Shown piece by piece: positions 9,927 to 20,382 of a stretch of DNA of 28,335 bases. How positions within the stretch are numbered: the stretch's first letter is position 1; the number at the start of each line of letters is the position of its first letter. Made by a program: the position numbers and the translations under genes. The stretch is from Chara braunii (Eukaryota; Streptophyta; Charophyceae; Charales; Characeae): the NCBI GenBank assembly GCA_003427395.1, contig BFEA01000504.1:229564-257898 (forward strand). The letters are read 5' to 3'. A model generated the notes under the pieces. It ran no database searches, was not told where the DNA came from, and worked only from the letters and a program-made list of their open reading frames with translations.

Positions 9927-10325
9927 CAGTGAGAGGGCCGTCCTTTGGGTTGACAACAGGGGCGGACCACTGGAGGAAGTTGGACTCGAATTTTGAACAT
10001 TTGAAGAAGTTCATCTTAATTAACCCTGCGACATACATACACAGTCGCTACTACAGTACTGCTTAGGCAGGACGTAGGCATCCCAATGGGGAAGAGCACC
10101 AACCCTCCCCTGGCATGCATTTTATGCGCGTATGCCGAGATCTTGTATTTGCGCAGTTTGGGCTAATTTGGACGCTTAGTGCTCGGCGTCAGGCTAATAG
10201 ATGATGTGATTCTGATTGTTGCCTCACTGTCAGGGGAAACACTGAGTTAGATGTTGCAGAGTTTTGAAAAATGCTACCCCCGTAACCTATTCCTAAAGCG
10301 AACAAATGACGAAAAGTTATGCAAA
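9927..10325 (+). pseudogene. Reverse transcriptase, C-terminal half (palm motifs B and C)
   Basis: From 9926 the phase reads TVRGPSFGLTTGADHWRKL, joining the VKVNT that ends at 6564. A shift near 10022 leads to LRHTYTVATTVLLRQ, then GIPMGKSTNPPLACILCAYAE (motif B, 10077-10139), a TAA stop at 10164, and GVRLIDDVILIVA. The catalytic Asp pair is at 10200-10205. A TAG at 10248 follows, then SFEKCYPRNLFLKRTND. PMGKS and the R-x-x-DDV context fit the Penelope/telomerase-like RT group better than LTR or LINE RTs. Homology ends at about 10325, so the thumb and the 3' end are lost. Confidence 0.75.
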
Positions 10326-12252
10326 AAATATTGAACTCCAATTATTTAGAATCTTATAATCCTTGGGATTATAAACATATTAAACCGTCACTTTTATACA
10401 AATTTTGTATGGCTATATAAAAAATTGAAAGGATGGGGGAGAGTGAGTTTATTCCATATCTAGTACATAACCATTATAAGAGTCCGCACTGAGCATGTTT
10501 TTTTTTTCCCAAGTTTTTTTATCTTTTTTTTCCTCACAATAAATAAACAATTTCTTTTTGTCTAACACTTGTTCAAAATTATTAAACCAAAAGTAGTACT
10601 GCAAATATGATTCGATACAAGTAATGAGATAGAATCTTTTAGCTAACAAATGAAGAAAACAAAATGATAAGGTGTCAAACCTCAACCTATATTGTTTATT
10701 ACTCATACCCTCGTGTGTCTTTTTCATTTGAAATTTAACATAGAATATTTTAAGTGGTTGATAAGAATTGAGTTTTTTTACTTTTTATCGAAAACTTACC
10801 ATTTTTTTATTTTTAACCACACGAGGTCTGATGCTCAATCTAGTGTTATCATTTATATATTCGGCAAAATATTTTTTTTAGCTTTATAATGTCACAATAA
10901 CGCCTCCATTACAAATTATCTTCCTAACTTTTTTTAGATAATAGAGTTGTTAAGCGAATTATCTTTCTCCTTTTCGTAAAAAACCCTCTTGTCGCGTCAA
11001 ATAAAAATATTGGAAGAAAAAGTTTTAAACAACCAAAACTCTTACGCTATCAAGACCTATTTTTTACGCTCCAACTGGGTGCATCAACTTGAAGTGTATC
11101 TTTCACGATCCTCTCGACGACAACCAATTATCTCCGTTTGTGAATCGCTTTTGATGATAGACCCACAATCTGCTCATCGCATCCTCAAGGAACATAATAC
11201 AATTATAGATGAGAATCTTGCAATTAGAGCAAAATGAAGCTCAGTGCATTGGATTCAATTCTAGATGTGAACAACCCCGAGCTGGAAAAGTGACAAAAAC
11301 CCTAAACGTTTTTTCCAACCCATAATCAATAACCTAGTTAAAATAAAATTAGCTTGTGGAGCTTTTGTGATAAGGAGGTTTTGCGGAGTTTCCTCTTTTT
11401 AAAAACTACCTAGTATTACGACATGTTGAGCGATCCGTAAAATCTCGTTTATAACCCATTTCTGATTTTAGATGTTTAACCTACCTAAAACTTTATTTAT
11501 ATGGGTCGACTAAAATTTTGAATATGACACAATTATCGAGTAGCTCAAATCCACCGCCTTAAAAAAAAACGAACATATAAGATGCGTATTATCCTCACTC
11601 AATGTAAAAAAACCAAGAATAACTTTTGCAAATCAACTCAAGTAAAAAACTATCACAGTTCAATTTCTCGTTAGCGCGATTTATAACACTTGATTTTATT
11701 TATATATGACTCACTCCACATTGATCATTTCTATTTGGATTATATAATTATCATATTGGTTCTATGTTTCAAATTTGTCGATTTTACCTCATGTGATATT
11801 TAACATTTTAATGTTATGAATGATTTGTTGGCTAGTTGTATATGTTTTTTTTAATTTTTTTTTGAAACTTCGTACAAATGTGTGATTATCGTAAATACTA
11901 TCCTTTTGAATTTGTTTTTATTCCTGTCAGCTATGGATGATTTGGTTTAATGTGAGTTTCATTGTTATAATGATTTTTCGTTTTAAGTTATATATAACGT
12001 TTAAAATAATATGGTCATTTATGGTTTTATATCGAAATAGTCGTTGACGACCAGCATTACTTTTGTACTTAGGAGATTCACACCGTAAAAAACAAAGGAC
12101 ATTCGAATTCGATCGAAAAAACACGTGTACATATATTGTAGCGAACGAGCAAATACCCTCACATGATACATCTTTGTAAATGCATGTAAAAACTTTAAAA
12201 CACAAATCGATAGTGCGATAGAGATGTAACCCATATGAGTGGCGACACCCCC
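10326..12252. other. AT-rich intergenic stretch, no gene recognised
   Basis: Mostly A/T-rich with short T and A runs. Apart from one weak open frame at 10989-11237 (listed separately) I found no RNA gene, repeat with a partner in the window, or coding signature. Confidence 0.55.
10989..11237 (+). CDS. Unrecognised open frame, 82 codons, doubtful
   Basis: The frame opens without an ATG (TTG at 10989) and runs to TGA. Its composition is less skewed than the surroundings and contains KILEEKVLNNQ, LRSNWVHQLEVYLSRSSRR and HRILKEHNTIIDENLAIR, which look like mixed helical protein sequence. It could be an eroded exon or a chance frame in AT-rich DNA. I see no splice signal, domain or homolog. Confidence 0.15.
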   Translation: MSRQIKILEEKVLNNQNSYAIKTYFLRSNWVHQLEVYLSRSSRRQPIISVCESLLMIDPQSAHRILKEHNTIIDENLAIRAK

Positions 12253-12362
12253 TTAAACCACCAATACCTCCGAGCCTGTTTTTGCCTCCCCTAAATTTCA
12301 CTGCGCTCCGAGTTTTGTTGAGCCTGGGTACCAATCCCTTTTCTTTCTACACCTCTCACGAG

Positions 12363-12422
<60 letters not shown>

Positions 12423-12968
12423 AAGCTTCGACTGCAATTGCAGTTGTCTACATTCTTAAAAATGGTAGTGTGAGTATGCCCTCAATGAGGGCATCTCATC
12501 CCCATGGCCAGGTCGTCAGATCCCAAAAAAACAATAGAAGAGAAAAAAAAAGAGCACATGGATTCGACCGTGAAATGGCTGGATACATTTCCCTATGTGT
12601 AACTGTGATGAGCCTTACAATCCTCTCACAAAACACAGCTTGAGCAGATCACGGACAACTAGAGCAATTCACGGACAGGGGATTCATAAGAAACACACGA
12701 CCAAAAAAAAAAAAATCAATACCATTCAGAATGTTACCACCTGACCTGTAAGGTGCATTATATGGAGGAAGATTGTAAGCACGACCTCCTGGACGACCCA
12801 ACCCGACATCATTGCAATAGAGAAAGTATTTTTTTCACCCCTTTTTGCGTCACTATAAAATTCAAATTTATGGGACATTGCCGACCCTATGTCCCACCCC
12901 GAAAAGTTCGGGTACTTGCCAAGACATCGTAATTTCTTAACACTGGCGGAGGTACTCTGGTGGTTTAA
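12253..12968. mobile_element. TTAA-flanked TIR element (708 bp) containing a 54-base poly(A)
   Basis: TTAA lies at both borders (12253-12256 and 12965-12968). The left end reads ACCACCAATACCTCCG; the right end, reversed, reads ACCACCAGAGTACCTCCG, so the TIRs differ by a few bases and a 2-base indel. The ends match the ACCACCAGTAC family in the right half of the window. TTAA duplication is typical of piggyBac-type transposases, but because TTAA is palindromic a TA duplication cannot be excluded. An uninterrupted A run spans 12366-12419, perhaps the tail of a retroposon nested inside. No transposase frame is present. Confidence 0.65.
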
Positions 12969-13477
12969 GAAAAAAAAACCTTACGCGTCGCGATAACAAA
13001 AGACTGCGAGAGACATGGTCAGCGCACCCTCTTAGACACATAAAAAACACACACGGACGGCCCGGTGTTTTACGTTTTTTACAAGTCCTCGTAATGCTTG
13101 TCTATAACGAAGTCGGAAGATGTCATTGTTTTCCTTGTGAAGGACGTGAGCGAATGCGCTAAAAAACATGTGTTTTTCCCATATTGTGCATAACTCAAAG
13201 TACATTTTCCTAAAACTTACTGTGCAACTGCAAATAAGATAAGCATGATATTCTTACGTACGTTTAGGTGAAGTTCATAAACATTTACCTACTTTTTTAC
13301 GATAATTATGCTCTCAATGATTTTTTAAATAGTCTTAAAGACCATATTCTTATTTTCATAGAACGAGCGTCTAGTTTGATAACATTTTTTGGATGAAGGA
13401 GAATAAATTAACAATAAGATATGATGATATAAAAAAAAACAAAAAACAAGGAAAAAAAAAAAAAAAAAAACAAAAAG

Positions 13478-13533
<56 letters not shown>

Positions 13534-13802
13534 ATGTAGGAGGATTAACATATATTAGCCCTTCCTAAAATACAGCATACACCTTTAGTGTTATGCATGA
13601 TGCAAAAATATATCACGTAAAGGGTACCAACACACTAAAGGTCAATCGCGCATGATATTTTTACACATGTTTAGGCTTAAGGATATGAATACCGAACGCA
13701 TTTCTTATGTCACTGTTTCTCCCCATACCTTATAAGATGACGAGCAAGGCATTGAGTCGAAAGTTTAACACATTACAACTCAGCAAAGCCCCTAATCACC
13801 AC
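12969..13802. other. Spacer with a 55-base poly(A) run
   Basis: Non-coding. It holds an A-rich tract from 13435 with an uninterrupted A run at 13478-13532. A short direct repeat (GCATGATAT...TTAC..A.GTTTAGG) occurs near 13241 and 13650, and CCTTTAGTGT/ACACTAAAGG gives a small inverted pair near 13580 and 13633. I see no gene. Confidence 0.6.
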
Positions 13803-14320
13803 TTTTTTTTTCTTTTTTTTTTTAAAAAGACATGCTCCAATCTATTCGTGGGGAGCAACACATACTGGGAATCGGGGCCAACGTCCCATAAAGACATGTA
13901 AAAACAATTTATGAACAAGTTCAGTTCACGGGGCCATGACCCCGTTTCGGCTTAAGCATCCTCAAACATCATGAACAAGCTTTTAAAAATCGAGATAAAT
14001 GATGAGAAAACTACGAATATTTTTTTACGATTCGCTAAACACCTTCTGAAGTCCTCCACAATTCTCCGAACACTCAAGTGTCTAAGAACAAGGCTCACAA
14101 AAACTGACTTATTCTCTGACAAACTCATCCATGCCTCACGCCCCTATCAGCTAGGTTACATAACAAAGAAACTCACTCCAGCTCCAACCAGTGTCGTCCT
14201 GTCTCATCAACCCCCAACCAACTCTTAGGATGCCCCTGCATAGCATCCCCAGATCTCTCTACAAAGCCTCATGCCCTCACCTTCGGCAAGTTACAGAATA
14301 TCACCCCGACACCACTTCAC
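13803..14320 (-). mobile_element. Second copy of the poly(A) retroelement family, inverted
   Basis: On the minus strand this reads the same series as 9400-9926: a TTGGAGCTGGAGTGAG unit, TATGTAACCTAGCTGATAGG, GAGGCATGGATGAG, then GCCGAAACGGGGTCATGGCC, GGACGTTGGCCCCG and CCCCACGAATAGATT. It ends in an A-rich tail (the plus-strand T run at 13803-13823). Identity is clearly below that of a recent copy, so the family is old. Open frames across it are chance. The 5' limit is uncertain; similarity fades beyond about 14320. Confidence 0.7.
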
Positions 14321-14409
14321 AAAGTTAGATACATTATCATTTGCAAGACCCTTCGATCAACATAGTACAAGCGCATGGTTGTGTGATAGTTTTCTCATTA
14401 ATCAAGGAG

Positions 14410-15370
14410 AAGAAAATAGCAATGAAATATATTACAGAAGAAGGAAGAAAAAAAAAAAGGAACGAAAGAAGAATAAGCAAAAAAAAGAAAGAAAAGGGAA
14501 CGAACAAAGGAAGAAAGAACAAAAGGGGATTCACATGAAAAACTAAACAGAGAACATAAAAAAAAAAAGGCACAAGGAACAATTATATATGTATAAAAAA
14601 AAACGAAAAAAAAAACAGAAGGGGACAAGCAAGAAAAGTAAACATATAAAAAAAAATAAAAAATTATTGTAGGAACACTGACTTATATCAAGAAAACATT
14701 GAAAGATGAAAAAAATAAAATAAAAAAATAAAGGAGAAAAAAAAGAATGAAGATGAAGAATACGAACCATAAACCCTAACATAGCTAAAGCAGCACATGG
14801 AGGGTGGAAGAAGGAGGAAGAAGATAAAGGAAGGAGGGAACGAACGAGGGAAAAAAGGGGGGGGGTGAAACAAAACGGGACAAGCAAGAAAGAATAAACA
14901 TAAAAAGCACAAAAACAAAGCACTAGGAACACTGCTATATATCAAGAAAACATTAAGAGGTGGAAAAAAAGAAGAAAACAAGAAAAAAAAAAGAAGAAAA
15001 CAATGAGGAAGAAAGAACAAGGACGAAGATGAAGAATGAGAACCATAAAACCCTAACATAGCTGAAGTAAAACATCGAAGGTGGAAGAAAAAGGAGAAAG
15101 AAGATGAAGGAAGGAGGAGAAGGAAAAAGGATGAGATGAAGAATGAGAACCATAAAGCCTAATATAGCCAAAGTAAAACATGAAGGGTGGAAAAAGAATG
15201 AGAAAGAAGAGAAAGGAAGGAAGAGAGAGTTTGGAAGCAAAAAAAAAGGGTGAAAAGAAAAGAAAACCCATATACCATAACGAAAATTAAGAAGGTTTGC
15301 AAGAATAAGAAAGAACAAAAAAATATATATATAACCATAAATACAAAAAAAAAAAAGATTGATGCAAAAA
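14410..15370. repeat. Purine-rich tandem array (A/G on plus strand)
   Basis: Nearly pure A and G, with repeated islands. GAACCATAAA-CCCTAACATAG-C-AAAG occurs near 14765, 15042 and, diverged, 15148. GGACAAGCAAGAAA..TAAACATA occurs near 14624 and 14879. GGAACACTG-TATATCAAGAAAACATT occurs near 14672 and 14925. Spacing is about 253-277 bases, with a shorter last unit of about 106. Long minus-strand frames here encode Phe/Ser/Leu strings only because the strand is pyrimidine-rich. Long polypurine tracts can form triplex or R-loop structures. Confidence 0.75.
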
Positions 15371-15933
15371 TGAGCAAACGTAAAAGATGACGGTAGAGAG
15401 AGCGTTTGGGTTCCCTTGTATCTCCCTTGGATTTCCCCCCACAGCCTCCATTCCACTTTCCCCCTGGGCTTCCCTTTTGTGCTGTTTTTTTTCTGCCTTT
15501 AAAAAAAAAAAGAAAAAAAAAGGTACCCTATATTATTCTCTCATCTACTTCATCTTTCTTGGTAGTGCTCATCTATCTTATCCTCTCGCTACTCTATGTA
15601 TATAGTACGGGGGGGACCACCACCAACCAAACCTGGAACTCTCCCCAGACCACGGGGTAGGTTGGCACCGCAGCTGTGGTGTGAGAGCAAGGCTCTACCA
15701 GTCCCTCATCACACTAACAAGGGGTGGGCAGGCAGTACCCATGGAGGAAATCGGCTGTGCTAGCGCCGAGCAATGGCCAGTCACTGCACCCCCCCCTAAC
15801 CCCCCTCTAATGGCCAATATTGTCGCTGCATAGCAGCCAACAACATCAGCCAAGGTCCTGCCAATGCTGGCTTGGGGGGCCAAGGGGTTATCTCTAGCTG
15901 GTAGAACACCATGCTTGCCAAGGCACATACGTG
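15371..15933. other. Probable SINE body and pyrimidine-rich DNA, no gene
   Basis: Contains a CCTTGGATTTCCCCCC block near 15426 that recurs in altered form near 16172 (CCTTGGAATTTCCCCC). The portion 15610-15933 lies directly 3' (on the minus strand) of the tRNA-like head and may be its SINE body. No tail could be defined. Confidence 0.4.
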
Positions 15934-16002
15934 AGGACAACAGGGATTGAACCCACGACCTCCTGAATGCAACTTCTGTGCCTTACCAACTGAGATAGTC
16001 CC
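15934..16002 (-). pseudogene. tRNA-like sequence, probable SINE head with A and B boxes
   Basis: On the minus strand it starts GGGACTATCTCAGTTGGTAA, a good RNA polymerase III A box, and carries GTGGGTTCAATCCC, a good B box. The first seven bases GGGACTA pair at six of seven positions with the closing TTGTCCT, so an acceptor stem is still visible. The D stem and anticodon stem are poor and I cannot assign an anticodon. No CCA or T-run terminator follows. It is best read as a tRNA-derived SINE promoter or a tRNA pseudogene. Confidence 0.6.
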
Positions 16003-16462
16003 GCAGACCTTTCTTTCTTGGTCTCCGTGTCGGTATCTCTATTATGTGTATAAAAGCTGCATCAAGTCTCCCGCAGGCCTGTGTTCGCTCGAAGTGATCA
16101 TTTGCTAACCTACAAGCGTGTTAATCACTTCCGCTCACTTGGGCCTCCCCTTAGGCTTTCCCTGGTATACCCCTTGGAATTTCCCCCTACACCTCCCTTG
16201 GGCTTTCCCTGGGCTAACCACGAGCTGCTTTGCTTGTGGTTAAGCTCCCCTCAATGTTCAATATTGTCCGACCCACTCCTGGCCTAGACGGTGTACCCGC
16301 ATGCTCACAGTAACGCAATTTTTTTTACACTCGTACAATCCTATTTTTGACCCTTGGCCAAGTCAGCATCAAAGCCTTTCTGAAATCTAATCTCCCTCGT
16401 TGCGAGTCACAAATTGGCATCTAGAGACTGCACCCAGCCAACTGTTGTCAGGAGCCTTTGCA

Positions 16463-16675
16463 CCATAACAAGCCCTACAGCAGAAAGCAGATTCAAGAAG
16501 GATTGGACGGTGTTGTGAGCTGCTGCGAAATNNNNNNNNNNNNNNNNNNNNNNNNNNNNNNNNNNNNNNNNNNNNNNNNNNNNNNNNNNNNNNNNNNNNN
16601 NNNNNNCCATAACAAGCCCTACAGCAGAAAGCAGATTCAAGAAGGATTGGACGGTGTTGTGAGCTGCTGCGAAAT
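16463..16675 (+). repeat. Identical 69-bp copies flanking an assembly gap
   Basis: The 69 bases at 16463-16531 and at 16607-16675 are identical, from CCATAACAAGCCC to CTGCTGCGAAAT, and abut the N run on both sides. This is the usual sign of overlapping contig ends not merged by the scaffolder, so the true sequence probably holds one copy and no gap. A real tandem repeat is the alternative. Confidence 0.85.
16532..16606. other. Assembly gap, 75 N
   Basis: A run of 75 undetermined bases. Open frames crossing it have no meaning. Confidence 0.99.
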
Positions 16676-16759
16676 GAGAGGAGCAGGGGTATAGCAAGGG
16701 CATTGTCTGGCATCAGTGCTTTGCATCAGCGTCCATGCACTGAGGTCAGGCTATTGGGG

Positions 16760-16915
16760 TTAAACCACCAGTACTCGGCCCAACTATCGGTTGCGGATAA
16801 AAATAGAGTAAGAATTCCTAGTCGCATGAATTTGGGCTCTTCTTTAGTGGCACGTACGCTTCCTAAAGTCGCAGCTTGTTTACAAGCACGACTATAGGAA
16901 GTACTGGTGGTTTAA
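16760..16915. mobile_element. TTAA-flanked MITE, 148 bp, ACCACCAGTAC family
   Basis: TTAA at 16760-16763 and 16912-16915 encloses an element starting ACCACCAGTACTCGGCCC and ending GGAAGTACTGGTGGT. The TIR is 11 perfect bases. The interior (ATAAAAATAGAGT, ATGAATTTGGGCTCTT, GTAGTGGC-CGTAC-like words) aligns along its whole length with the copy at 22490-22639. No coding capacity. Confidence 0.8.
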
Positions 16916-18133
16916 CAAAGACGACAACGATGCTCAAGCTGTGGGGATATCTGGCAACCCCCAAACTGTATTTCACGCTATCACTGCAATCCCCCCTTCC
17001 GCATGTAGAGGGGTACACGGCAGGTTCCACAAAAGTTCTCATTCCCTCGCTTCAACAATCCTGTTTTTTGTTGTTGTTGTTTTTTTTTGTTATTTGTTTT
17101 CCTTTTCCGAAAGAATTCCAAGCAATCAGGCATGCAGTTTAGGCTTGGATGTAACACGGAAAAATACTCGACCCATCAAGTCTAATATGCTTGCCCAAAT
17201 GTGCCAGTAGGCCCAGTACCAAATACCAAGACAATTCGGTTGTGTGCGTCTTACATGTGGCACCATATACAGGAAGAGTTATGGGCTATGTCATCCTTCA
17301 GGTGTGATTCCATTAGCAGGGGAATAGAATTAACATAGAAGTCTGAGACATCATGCAGGACAACTGCACCACCAAGCGAAAATGGGGGCTTCTTCCCGTG
17401 CCAGCCACCGGATCGGGTGTATGCAATGGGCAGAAGTGGGAGATTGTTTTTCCAACTTGGACTAGTCAGGGTTCCCAGTTTGAAAAGGCGCTTCAGGAAA
17501 AATGCGCTTCAGAAAATGGTCGAATGTAATACAACAGCTCGGTTCCCGGTCCGATATAGTCACATGTGGGCGTGTTATGTACAGGGGAAAAATGCCTGAT
17601 GTGCATTTTCAAACGCTTTTCGTGACTGCGCCATAGTTAGTTACCCCATCCAACGTTTCCAAGAAGAACGGGGACAAAGGGCGGCAATATTGAAATTCGA
17701 AACGGCAAATAAATCCTGACACACGACTGCCCAATCAATTTCCTCGCTACATTTTCGGAAAATGGAAATCCCTTCAATCAAGCAGGGATTCGACTTCAGT
17801 ATCCCCCCCCCCCAATGTGGTGGTTGAACCAAGCCCACATCGCGGAATGGTTAATACTTGTACACTGTTGATAAACAGACCTGCGTTCAAATCTTGCTGC
17901 AATCAGATGAGCAAGGGCAGTGCATTCGACAATTGCGCCTCAAGGCTGTCACCCTTCGAAAACCAGATACGTTTTGGCTGCCCCCCGGACTAGAGAGCCG
18001 TTGTCAGGGGGTCATGACTGGCAGAAGAAGCCATACGCATCACATTCTCAGCCACAATCCTCATTGTGTGCAATACATTTCCTCATAATTCTTTTCCTTT
18101 CACCAAAGCACATACCAGGGGCTAGGTCCCACC
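16916..18133. other. Non-repetitive spacer, no gene recognised
   Basis: Base composition is balanced and small frames occur on both strands, but none shows a motif I know. A doubtful tRNA-like segment at 17837-17905 is listed separately. A C-run of about ten lies at 17804-17813. Confidence 0.45.
17837..17905 (+). pseudogene. Doubtful tRNA-like segment
   Basis: CGCGGAATGGTTAATAC resembles an A box and GCGTTCAAATCTTG a B box at a suitable distance. CTGT...ACAG between them could be a short anticodon stem. No acceptor pairing is convincing. It may be a decayed tRNA or SINE promoter; it may also be chance. Confidence 0.25.
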
Positions 18134-18308
18134 CACAGCCGTTGAGAAAACCCGGCACAGGATTTCCAGTCACATGTGGCACAAGGTCACAGCTGCAGGC
18201 GTTCGATGCAGGGAACATTGTGAAGGAATAGTCATTTCAGAGATGGAGTGAATTTGTGCTTATTTCTGCCTGTAGAGCCAACTCACTTTCTTCTTCTTTT
18301 GGAATCCC

Positions 18309-18349
<41 letters not shown>

Positions 18350-18421
18350 AGACACGTGACTTCCATTGAGAGTACCCTACCCATGGTGAATGGTAGTTTT
18401 CTCAACGGCTGTGACCTTGTG
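18134..18421. repeat. 18-bp perfect inverted repeat around a poly(C) tract
   Basis: CACAGCCGTTGAGAAAAC at 18134-18151 is the exact reverse complement of 18396-18413. The adjoining CACAAGGTCACAGC (18180-18193) is the reverse complement of 18408-18421. The two left pieces are thus fused in the right arm. A degenerate TIR-like AAACCACCAGTACTTC follows at about 18432. This may be the remnant of a TIR element rearranged internally. Confidence 0.55.
18310..18349 (+). repeat. Poly(C) run of 40
   Basis: Forty consecutive C residues. On the minus strand this is G40, able to form G-quadruplexes; on the plus strand it could form an i-motif. Length is unreliable in most sequencing, so the exact count should not be trusted. 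Confidence 0.9.
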
Positions 18422-18696
18422 GTCTTCATAAAACCACCAGTACTTCAAGCTGAGCCTTCAATGTGCTGCAAACTTGAAGAGCAATGATAGAGCAGCTGGA
18501 TACTGAGGGAGGAGAGACGAGGGCACGGCTGTTAGGTCAACCTCCAGCTGGGCCCCTGCTTGGCCCACGGGAATGGCCACTCTCTGTTACTTACCTGATT
18601 CCTGCCAGATGTCAAGCCTCCGGTATAATCTTCCACGCTCGCCCTGGTCGCAAGTTAAACAGGCAATCTGAGTCTACCTCTTGTGATCTCCCAGTT

Positions 18697-18801
18697 CCAC
18701 CACTTGTCTCCTCCCTTTGCATTTGAGTCGTCCACCACTTGTCTCCTCCCTTTGCATTTGAGTCGTCCACCACTTGTCTCCTCCCTTTGCATTTGAGTCG
18801 T
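18697..18801 (+). repeat. Perfect 35-bp unit repeated three times
   Basis: Three identical head-to-tail units at 18697-18731, 18732-18766 and 18767-18801, each running from CCACCACTTGTC to TTTGAGTCGT. Perfect identity implies recent slippage or an assembly effect. With no spacers it is not a CRISPR. Confidence 0.95.
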
Positions 18802-19726
18802 CACTGCGTTCCAAGTCGCGCGCCTGGACAAGTACCCTTTAGTAGGAATCCAACAGCCGGTTCGAGACGACAGTTTAATATGTGCATTTGCAGAGTAGCT
18901 GAGAGAGGCCCAACGTTGAGAATCTAAATTGCATCAATTCGGGTACTTCGGATGAACAGTGCTAAATGGACTGACATGGCTGGACGCACTCGCCAACAGA
19001 AAGAAGAAAAAAAAAGTGGCCCGCTGGTGTTTTTTTTCTTCTTCTGGCAAGCAGTGCGAACCCATGCCAGGAAAAACAGCCTCTGAGGTACTGCTGGTTG
19101 AAGTTAAAATTCGCTACAGGATAAAAAGTTAAAAACACACCCAGAGTCGCAAGCTTTTTCCGTGGCTCCGTGCACGTTTTACTGAGCCCGATCAGTTTTG
19201 GACGCTGTAGCCATCAGTCTTTGTCAATAGCAGAGCAGGAGCCTGACTGAATACAAGAAGACGGGCGACAGGAAAGGAGCCACGTCACAAAACAAACATC
19301 CCTCCTTCGGCACCGCAGAATGGTCACCACATGAGACACAGACATTACACAGAGACACCTACCGAACAATCAGAAAGAACAGGAACAGTCCTGAAGAAAA
19401 CGCAAAAAAAAACACAAGCCGCTAAGTCAGCAGGTAAACTGTCTACCACGTGTTGCTACAGGGACGGCCCATTTGGCTGCACTATCAGACAATTTTAAGC
19501 AACCGTTTACGTCCGGCCAATCACTGGACAGCACGACCCAGGACACAGCCCTTCTGTTCTGGGCACCCCAATCGCCAAAAGGTGCTACTAGTCCGCAGAT
19601 ACATCTATCGCCTCCCCTCAACTACGACGAGTCCAATTCTCCCAGCAACAGAGGAGCTACTGCCTTAAACGACGACAAGTTCACCCGAAGTCGACTGCTG
19701 CTCTTCTTACTTGTATACACTGTAAG

Positions 19727-19760
<34 letters not shown>

Positions 19761-20382
19761 GAATTGAAAGAATTTGAAAGATGATGAAAGATTTGAGAGA
19801 AGAATATAGCCTAGTTAAAAAAAAAAAAAAAAAGGAGCATTTTCAGTTTGGGCCTTGGGCGGTAACGGAAGTATCAGGCGACTTTGAAAAGGTGAATTTG
19901 CCGGCTCTCGTAATAAGCCTTGGAAGGTAGCTTTCTCAACAGCTTAGGCTCATGTGAACTGGCAATTTGACGGAGAAGGATACGACCGGCCAACAGTATA
20001 GACAGTGGTCATTGCACTCGGCAGGGAGCACTGAAGCAGAGCACCACCGGTACTTCCGAGGCACTTTTCTCCGGTGGTGGAGACGCGCTGTGCAACAATC
20101 CAAAAAAGAACCGGTGAAGCCTCATTTTGGCTACTGCTGCCAGGCATTTTGCTCCAGCGGCCAAGCCCCGAAAGTTGTGGCAGCATGCAAAAGCCGCAAG
20201 CTCGAAAAAACTGGCTGGGAAATGCACTCGTCATTCAAAACTGCCGGCACACAACCGCAGCCTTGCTGAAAAAGCTTCATCCCCTACTCCAAAACTTTCC
20301 CGCCTCAGGTGACCACGATGGCCAGCGGTTTGACAAAGCTTAGCCTGCAGTGTAGCGCCTCCAGGCGCGGATTTACTGGTGG
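18802..20382. other. Spacer with A runs, no gene recognised
   Basis: Holds a 29-base A run at 19730-19758 and a 17-base one at 19817-19833. Either could end a short retroposon, but I see no matching 3' tail upstream and no clear target duplication. Small open frames (for example 19427-19621 minus) resemble nothing I know. Confidence 0.45.

Larger units (their letters stand above)
3078..10325 (+). mobile_element. Degenerate Penelope-like retroelement (GIY-YIG before RT), split by an insertion
   Basis: Read in order on the plus strand: a CCHC zinc knuckle, a charged basic/coiled-coil region, a GIY-YIG nuclease domain, a linker, and a reverse transcriptase with the PMGKS (motif B) and LIDDV (motif C) signatures. 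Most of 3078-4428 stays in one frame with point stops; later parts are spread over all three frames by small indels. The RT is cut between 6564 and 9927. An endonuclease N-terminal to the RT is the permuted order known for the Chlamys and Naiad clades of Penelope-like elements, while canonical EN+ Penelope elements carry it C-terminally. Sequence 3' of the RT palm (after about 10325) is missing. Element ends were not identified. Confidence 0.75.

Noticed and set aside
12366-13532. The 54- and 55-base A runs as tails of one retroposon pair
   Set aside because: The sequences upstream of the two runs do not resemble each other or the known tail at 9780-9906, and I found no target duplications.
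14337-15456. Long minus-strand frames rich in Phe, Ser and Leu
   Set aside because: They arise from a polypyrimidine strand; several frames are open at once and the residues follow the repeat units, with no domain.
15934-16002. A functional tRNA gene on the minus strand
   Set aside because: A and B boxes and acceptor pairing are present, but D and anticodon stems fail and there is no T-run terminator; a SINE head or pseudogene fits better.
16049-16062. TATAAAAG as a core promoter
   Set aside because: Single motif next to the SINE head; no credible downstream gene, so it is unsupported.
18697-18801. Three 35-bp repeats as a CRISPR array
   Set aside because: The units are head to tail with no spacers and the genome is eukaryotic.
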